A DNA stretch of 53,472 bases, taken from assembly GCA_964519515.1 (NCBI GenBank), contig CAZFIJ010000050.1, positions 1 to 53,472 on the forward strand. The letters are read 5' to 3'. Position numbers and translations under genes: made by a program. The stretch's first letter is position 1, and each line of letters begins with the position of its first letter. Below the pieces are notes generated by a model, which was given only the letters and a program-made list of their open reading frames with translations, ran no database searches and was not told the DNA's origin. The stretch is from Korarchaeum sp964519515. Its GTDB lineage: Archaea; Korarchaeota; Korarchaeia; Korarchaeales; Korarchaeaceae. Shown piece by piece: positions 49,586-53,472 of the stretch.

Positions 49586-49600
49586 CCATTATTTTATAGT
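49586..49600 (-). promoter_or_regulatory. TATA region of the asparagine-synthetase-like operon
   Basis: On the minus strand this reads ACTATAAAATAATGG, a clear TATA box. Transcription would start near 49565, consistent with ATG 49530 as the first codon used. An 8-base inverted repeat, ATTGACAT (49604-49611) and ATGTCAAT (49659-49666), lies upstream. Confidence 0.5.
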
Positions 49601-49719
49601 TATATTGACATATAATCAAGAGTAGAATGAAAATATAGACTAAGAAATGCGGTAAAAAATGTCAATGTGACTTTATATATGAAGTCGCTCCACATGAAAG
49701 GAGGTACTAAAGCTTTCAA

Positions 49720-51171
49720 TTAACTGAGATCCTTCAAAATAGCATCCAGATCCTCATCATAGCTATATCTATTCTCCTCTACTCTTAAGAGGCCTCTTAT
49801 CGCTCTTATAATGCTAGGAAGAGCTCTCCTTATTAGAGAACCCTTAGGATTCAAGATGTCCTTGAGGAAGTAACTGGGCCTGAGGTAAAATTTGAGGTAT
49901 GCTTTCAGGAGCATCCTCTGGATTTGGCTCATCTTGAGGTGAAAACTCCTCATAACTACATTTACTGTCGTATATAACCTCCAATTGAGTGTAGCTATGA
50001 GCTTATTCCTCACAGCGAAATCCCAAAGCCTAGTCCCAGGATAAGGTGTGGCTACTGTGAATTGAGCGTACTTCAACCCTAGAGATTTAGCGAAGCCTAT
50101 CGTCCTCTCTATATCTCCCTTCCTCTCTATCGGGAAACCGATGACGAAAGATCCTAAGGCTTGCAAACCGGATTTTAAGGCTGTCTTTACGGTATCCACT
50201 GCTTGTGTTACTGTTATCCCCTTACCTATGAAGTCTAGTACTCTCTGAGTTCCGGACTCTATCCCGAGGTAGACAGTATGCGCCCCAGCTCTCCTCATCG
50301 AATCAGCAGTCTCCCTATCTAGAGTATTAACTCTAGAGGAAGCGCTCCAACTGAGATCCATGCCCTCTCTGATGATCTCATCACATATCTCCTTAGCTCT
50401 CTTCCTATTTAGGGTGAAGGTATCATCCAAGAACTCGATTTCCCTTATTCCAAAATCTTCCCTCAGTATCCTAAGTTCTTCTATTACCCTCCTCACGCTG
50501 TGGGCCCTCCATATGCTCCCGAACTGTAAGGAGGATGAGCAGAAGATACAATTGAAGGGGCATCCTCTGGAGCTCATGATGACTCCGTATCTCAACTTCC
50601 CTACTCTATAGAGGTCCCATTCTATTAAATCGTATGCAGGAATCGGTAATGAATCGAGATCCCTTATCAATGGCCTCTGCTGGTTCTCCTTAATCTCGCC
50701 TGAAGAACCTCTGTAAGTGATGCCCCTAACTCCTCTCAATGAATCTACGCTGAAGTCCCTCTCTAAGGCCTTGAGGGACTCTCTGAAAGTCTCCTCTCCC
50801 TCACCCCTCACTACAGCATCTATGTGAGGGCAGTTCCTCAAGGTATATGAGGGGAGGAACGTGACATGGGGCCCTCCTATCATCACGATTGAGCTCTCAT
50901 TGATCTCCTTCGTAACTCTAGCGATCTCATATGCATCATATATCGTCGGAGTTGTGGAGGATATCCCAACGATATCTGGATCGAATTCCCTCAGCTTTCG
51001 TTTTGATGACTCGATATCTAAGTTCATAGCCGCGAAATCGAATATAGAGACATCGTGCCCCTCCTCTCTAGCTACGGAAGCGAGGTAAGCTAATCCTAGG
51101 GGTATCCCGTTCACCCCTAGTACTTCAGCTAGCGATGACCGTGTCGGTGGCACTACGAGAGCTACTCTCAT
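49720..51171 (-). CDS. BchE-type radical SAM protein with B12-binding-like domain
   Basis: A 483-residue protein. The N-terminal 140 residues form a Rossmann-like cobalamin-binding fold (NGIPLGLAYLASVAREEGHDV, PDIVGISSTT, VMIGGPHVTFLP), but without the DxHxxG motif, so cobalamin would bind base-off or base-on without the histidine. The radical-SAM cluster ligands are C204, C208 and C211. EFLDDTFTLN and LGIESGTQRVLDFIGKG follow. The C-terminal helical, basic part ends with an acidic tail. Such proteins perform cyclisation, methylation or methylthiolation on varied substrates; the substrate is unknown. ATG 51171 lies downstream of a shared promoter. Confidence 0.85.
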   Translation of the reverse strand: MRVALVVPPTRSSLAEVLGVNGIPLGLAYLASVAREEGHDVSIFDFAAMNLDIESSKRKLREFDPDIVGISSTTPTIYDAYEIARVTKEINESSIVMIGGPHVTFLPSYTLRNCPHIDAVVRGEGEETFRESLKALERDFSVDSLRGVRGITYRGSSGEIKENQQRPLIRDLDSLPIPAYDLIEWDLYRVGKLRYGVIMSSRGCPFNCIFCSSSLQFGSIWRAHSVRRVIEELRILREDFGIREIEFLDDTFTLNRKRAKEICDEIIREGMDLSWSASSRVNTLDRETADSMRRAGAHTVYLGIESGTQRVLDFIGKGITVTQAVDTVKTALKSGLQALGSFVIGFPIERKGDIERTIGFAKSLGLKYAQFTVATPYPGTRLWDFAVRNKLIATLNWRLYTTVNVVMRSFHLKMSQIQRMLLKAYLKFYLRPSYFLKDILNPKGSLIRRALPSIIRAIRGLLRVEENRYSYDEDLDAILKDLS

Positions 51172-51198
51172 ATGCCCTCTTATGATACCTAAACTTCC

Positions 51199-51208
51199 GT
51201 TATATAAC
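51199..51208. promoter_or_regulatory. Palindromic TATA box serving divergent genes
   Basis: GTTATATAAC is identical on both strands. It is the only TATA-like element in the 76-base gap. Leftward, initiation would be near 51178 (7 bases before the radical SAM ATG). Rightward, it would be near 51228 (20 bases before the ATG at 51248). Confidence 0.5.
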
Positions 51209-51247
51209 TTGCGGTAACTTTTTCTATCGAAGCTGTAGGGATCGATT

Positions 51248-51613
51248 ATGGGGTTGGATGAAGTAGAGGAGATCCTAGAGGAGGAGGGGATCGATTACAG
51301 GAGGGTTGAGAGAGCGATAATAACTTCCTTCAGGGAAGGTGAAGTATCATACATGTTAGTGATCCTCTCTGACGAGGGGATGACGTTCATTGTCGGGAGG
51401 ACAGATCCCCCTCTCCTCGCTGATGAGTGGCTAGCCAGGGAGTTGCTCGAGGAGAACTTCAAGATGAACTTCGCATCCTATCAACTCGGGGAAGATGGAG
51501 AGGTTTTAGTCACGTCATTTGTGAGGAATAAATGCATAAAACAATCTTTCAAGAGGAACTTCTACGCAACTTTATCTTTCCTCAGGAAATTGGGTGAGAG
51601 AATTGCTTCTTGA
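51248..51613 (+). CDS. Small protein of unknown function (YbjN-like), copy 1
   Basis: A 121-residue soluble protein with the alternating strand and helix pattern of the YbjN/secretion-chaperone-like fold: VEEILEEEGIDYRRVE helix, SYMLVILSDEGMTFIVG strands with DPP after the second, LARELLEENFKMN helix, VLVTSFV strand and a long C-terminal helix. Its neighbour at 51594 has the same plan, so the two look like diverged tandem duplicates. The role is unknown. The 3' end overlaps the next gene by 20 bases. Confidence 0.6.
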   Translation: MGLDEVEEILEEEGIDYRRVERAIITSFREGEVSYMLVILSDEGMTFIVGRTDPPLLADEWLARELLEENFKMNFASYQLGEDGEVLVTSFVRNKCIKQSFKRNFYATLSFLRKLGERIAS

Positions 51614-51986
51614 GGAAGTCAAATCTCTGTTGAGTGGAGCTGGTCTCTCAGTAGCTGAGCATGAAGGAGCCCTCGTCCTCATCATAGAGGAAGGGGGGAA
51701 GGAAGTAGTCGTCTATGTGATGGCAGATGAGGAGAGGAAGCTAGTCTATGTAATGGCATCCGCTAACCCCCCCATCAAGATGAAAAGTGCAACTGATCTT
51801 CTAAGAGCATCATGGGAGATCGTAGATAGAGGGGTGCCTTGTAAGATCTCACTGAATGAGGATATCGTCCTGATCGAGCATGACCTCGATGAATGCCATC
51901 TCTCCAAGGAGTCCGTACTAGAGAGCATATATTTCTCCGTTGAGAGCATGCTCTACCTAATGGAGAGGCTGGAGAAGGAGCTATAA
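51594..51986 (+). CDS. Small protein of unknown function (YbjN-like), copy 2
   Basis: A 130-residue soluble protein with the same order of elements as its neighbour: LLEEVKSLLSGAGLSV helix, VVVYVMADEERKLVYVMA strands, NPP turn, SATDLLRASWEI helix, KISLNEDIVLIEHDL strands and a long C-terminal helix. The start is GTG 51594, or TTG 51603. The tandem copies are likely to form a heterodimer; this is inference. The recombinase gene follows after 18 bases. Confidence 0.6.
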   Translation: MRELLLEEVKSLLSGAGLSVAEHEGALVLIIEEGGKEVVVYVMADEERKLVYVMASANPPIKMKSATDLLRASWEIVDRGVPCKISLNEDIVLIEHDLDECHLSKESVLESIYFSVESMLYLMERLEKEL

Positions 51987-52004
51987 GCCCCAGGAGGGGG
52001 GAGG

Positions 52005-52793
52005 ATGGAGGAGATCATAGAGGCAGCTTTAGCTGGCCTCTCGAACTCTAGCAAGAGGAAGTACAGAGCTGTATTCTCGTCCTTCCTCAGTATGACTCCC
52101 TTAACTGAAGCGAAGCCCATACACATCAGGATATGGGCATCGAGGAGGGAGTCCTCAGTGAAGAGGAAGACATTGAAACAACAACTATATATGCTCTCTA
52201 GACTTTTCAGGATAGCTGGAAGGGAAGATCTGAGCGAGGAGGCTAGATCACTGGCTAAAGAGATAAGATCTCCAGCCCCTCCCCCTAAGGTCGATGAGGA
52301 TTTGATAAAGACTTATGGGGAGATAGAGAGACTGATAGGAGGGGCTAAACCCATCGTGAGGGCTGCTATAATGATGCTAGCTGAGACGGGAATGAGAGTG
52401 GGGGAACTCGTATCCCTGAAGTGGGAGGATCTGGATCTCGGGAATAGGAGGGCATTAGTCAGGGGAAAGGGGGATAAGAGCAGATATGTGTATTTCACTG
52501 AGAGGACGGAGAGGCTCCTCAGGGAGCTGGAGAAGAGGGAAAATAGGGTCTTCCCAGTGAGCGATAGGACCGTCAGGAGGTGGGTCTCTCAGCTCCTCAA
52601 GACGCACCCGCATGCAGTGAGGCATGCTTTCGCAGTATGGTTCCTCTCGAGTGGGGGCAGCCCGAGGGTGCTCCAACACATACTAGGCCACAGCAACTTG
52701 AGGACCACGGAGATCTACTTAGATATCTCCCAGAGTTTAGTCGAGAGGGAATATAGGTTGATAGTCGAGAGATCCACTAGATCTACTTTTTAG
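52005..52793 (+). CDS. xerA: Xer-type tyrosine recombinase
   Basis: A 262-residue site-specific recombinase. The N-terminal SAM-like domain (about 1-85) is followed by the catalytic domain with all key residues: R131 (GMRVGEL), K155/K158 (GKGDKSR), H203-A-V-R206, H229 (LGHSNLRTTEIY) and Y238. The length and motifs fit archaeal XerA, the chromosome-dimer resolvase, better than a provirus integrase, and no phage genes or attachment repeats were seen. It is in line with two small genes. ATG 52005 has GGAGGGGGGAGG just upstream. Confidence 0.88.
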   Translation: MEEIIEAALAGLSNSSKRKYRAVFSSFLSMTPLTEAKPIHIRIWASRRESSVKRKTLKQQLYMLSRLFRIAGREDLSEEARSLAKEIRSPAPPPKVDEDLIKTYGEIERLIGGAKPIVRAAIMMLAETGMRVGELVSLKWEDLDLGNRRALVRGKGDKSRYVYFTERTERLLRELEKRENRVFPVSDRTVRRWVSQLLKTHPHAVRHAFAVWFLSSGGSPRVLQHILGHSNLRTTEIYLDISQSLVEREYRLIVERSTRSTF

Positions 52794-52838
52794 AGGACCT
52801 TCAATGCATCTCTGAGTTTCGCCCACTAAATTTATCTA

Positions 52839-53405
52839 ATGATAACTCACTTGAGCCCTATGGAAGAGGTGAGAGACTTCTACCTCCTGCTCCACCCGAG
52901 GCCCGCTTACGTCATAGGTAGTGGGAGATGGGGGGAGAGGGTAAACTTCATGGCAGCTAGTTGGGTGTCCCCAGTTGGGGAGGAACCCCCGTCCCTCATC
53001 TTAGCTCTAGGAAAGGAATCCCTCACGTTAGAGCTCATAGAGATTTACGGGGAGTTCACAGTCAACATAATTCCTATATCTCTCATAGAAGAGCTTTATT
53101 ACGTTGGTAGTAGGAGCGGGAGGGATGAAGATAAGTCAAAAGTGTTCAAAGCTGAGAGAGGGGAGAAAGTCAATGCTCCAGTAGTGAAGGACTCCTTAGG
53201 AGTCCTGGAGTGCAAGCTCGTGAATGAACTCGAGCTAGGTGATGTGAAATTGGTATTAGGGGAGGTCCTATCAGCTAAAGCTGATAAGAGGTTCTTCAAT
53301 GAGAGGACGGGCTGGGACCTCAAGAAGATCAACATCCCCTTGCACAATTGGGGGAGGGGGTTCTTCAAAGTGGGCGAGTTCATGATGGCTAAGGGGAAGG
53401 GCTAA
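52839..53405 (+). CDS. Flavin reductase-like FMN-binding protein
   Basis: A 188-residue protein of the split beta-barrel flavin reductase family. HPRPAYVIGSG, VNFMAASWVSPVGEEPPSLILALGKESLT and FTVNIIP are the FMN-contacting segments. The family includes NAD(P)H:flavin reductases and ferric or disulfide reductases; the partner is unknown. The likely start is ATG 52860 (MEEVRDF), since the TATA-like CTAAATTTATC at 52825-52836 would put transcription start near 52857. ATG 52839 is the longer alternative. Nothing was seen in the remaining 67 bases. Confidence 0.85.
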   Translation: MITHLSPMEEVRDFYLLLHPRPAYVIGSGRWGERVNFMAASWVSPVGEEPPSLILALGKESLTLELIEIYGEFTVNIIPISLIEELYYVGSRSGRDEDKSKVFKAERGEKVNAPVVKDSLGVLECKLVNELELGDVKLVLGEVLSAKADKRFFNERTGWDLKKINIPLHNWGRGFFKVGEFMMAKGKG

Positions 53406-53472
53406 TATGATTTCAAGCTTGCTCACACATATTTAGGCGATGATCGAACATCAGTTAAGGATAAATAGGGTA

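Noticed and set aside
52005..52793. Integrase of a provirus or integrated plasmid.
   Set aside because: No tRNA, attachment-site repeat or phage-type gene lies nearby, and the sequence fits a housekeeping Xer recombinase.

Overview
This window is a gene-dense, coding-rich stretch of chromosome from a thermophile-like archaeon of the TACK group. The evidence is archaeal EF-2, L10e (uL16), the exosome subunit Csl4, RNA polymerase subunit L (Rpo11), an Elp3 with radical-SAM and GNAT domains, the aspartate transcarbamoylase regulatory subunit PyrI, an ADP-forming acyl-CoA synthetase, TATA-box promoters close to start codons, and heavy use of AGG/AGA and ATA codons with many GTG and TTG starts. 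The gene mix resembles Candidatus Korarchaeum, but that assignment rests on recall of gene content, not on a search. No rRNA, tRNA, CRISPR array or intact transposon was seen.

Layout. 1-470: start of an ADP-forming acetyl-CoA synthetase beta subunit, cut by the window edge. 549-4708: an AAA+ ATPase with an altered Walker A motif, divergent from EF-2, and a CDP-alcohol phosphatidyltransferase. 4764-8069: an overlapping information-processing operon (TrmJ-like methylase, L10e, METTL5-like methylase, Csl4, DUF2067-like protein, RpoL). 8066-11529: a leftward operon of Yip1-like membrane protein, anchored beta-rich protein, two-domain HTH regulator, DedA protein and COG3375 acyltransferase, behind a palindromic operator candidate. 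11649-14806: small winged-helix protein, aspartate kinase, aspartate semialdehyde dehydrogenase, dCTP deaminase. 15003-18158: B12-dependent ribonucleotide reductase followed directly by cobalamin adenosyltransferase.

18367-28154: an eleven-gene respiratory complex I operon in the order A B C D H I J K M L N. It has no NADH-oxidising module (EFG), so ferredoxin or another low-potential carrier probably feeds it. 28155-29244 has no intact gene and holds decayed membrane-protein coding sequence, part of it MMPL/RND-like. 29245-30627: a YkgJ-type cysteine-cluster protein whose 3' end lies in a strongly base-paired element, then a putative nuclease-fold protein.

30678-38020: pyruvate kinase converging on a tightly overlapping purA-pyrF-pyrE-pyrB-pyrI-pyrK-pyrC operon. 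38229-41442: a membrane-anchored HdrD/HdrE-like iron-sulfur fusion divergent from a FAD amine/2-hydroxyacid-type oxidoreductase, a plausible electron-transfer pair. 41525-42888: a glycosylated surface-protein candidate and an unknown protein. 42908-49572: Elp3, then argH, argG, a stand-alone glutamate-synthase FMN domain protein and an asparagine-synthetase-like class II synthetase paralogue, a nitrogen and aspartate-family group. 49720-53405: BchE-type radical SAM protein, two small related proteins, a Xer-type recombinase and a flavin-reductase-like protein.

The main curiosities are two genes (rpoL and pyrF) whose conserved first strands have no ATG/GTG/TTG upstream, suggesting ATT or ATA starts; the Arg-for-Lys Walker A ATPase; the palindromic operator of the Yip1/HTH/DedA operon; the structured element at 29904-29996; and the pseudogene tract beside complex I.
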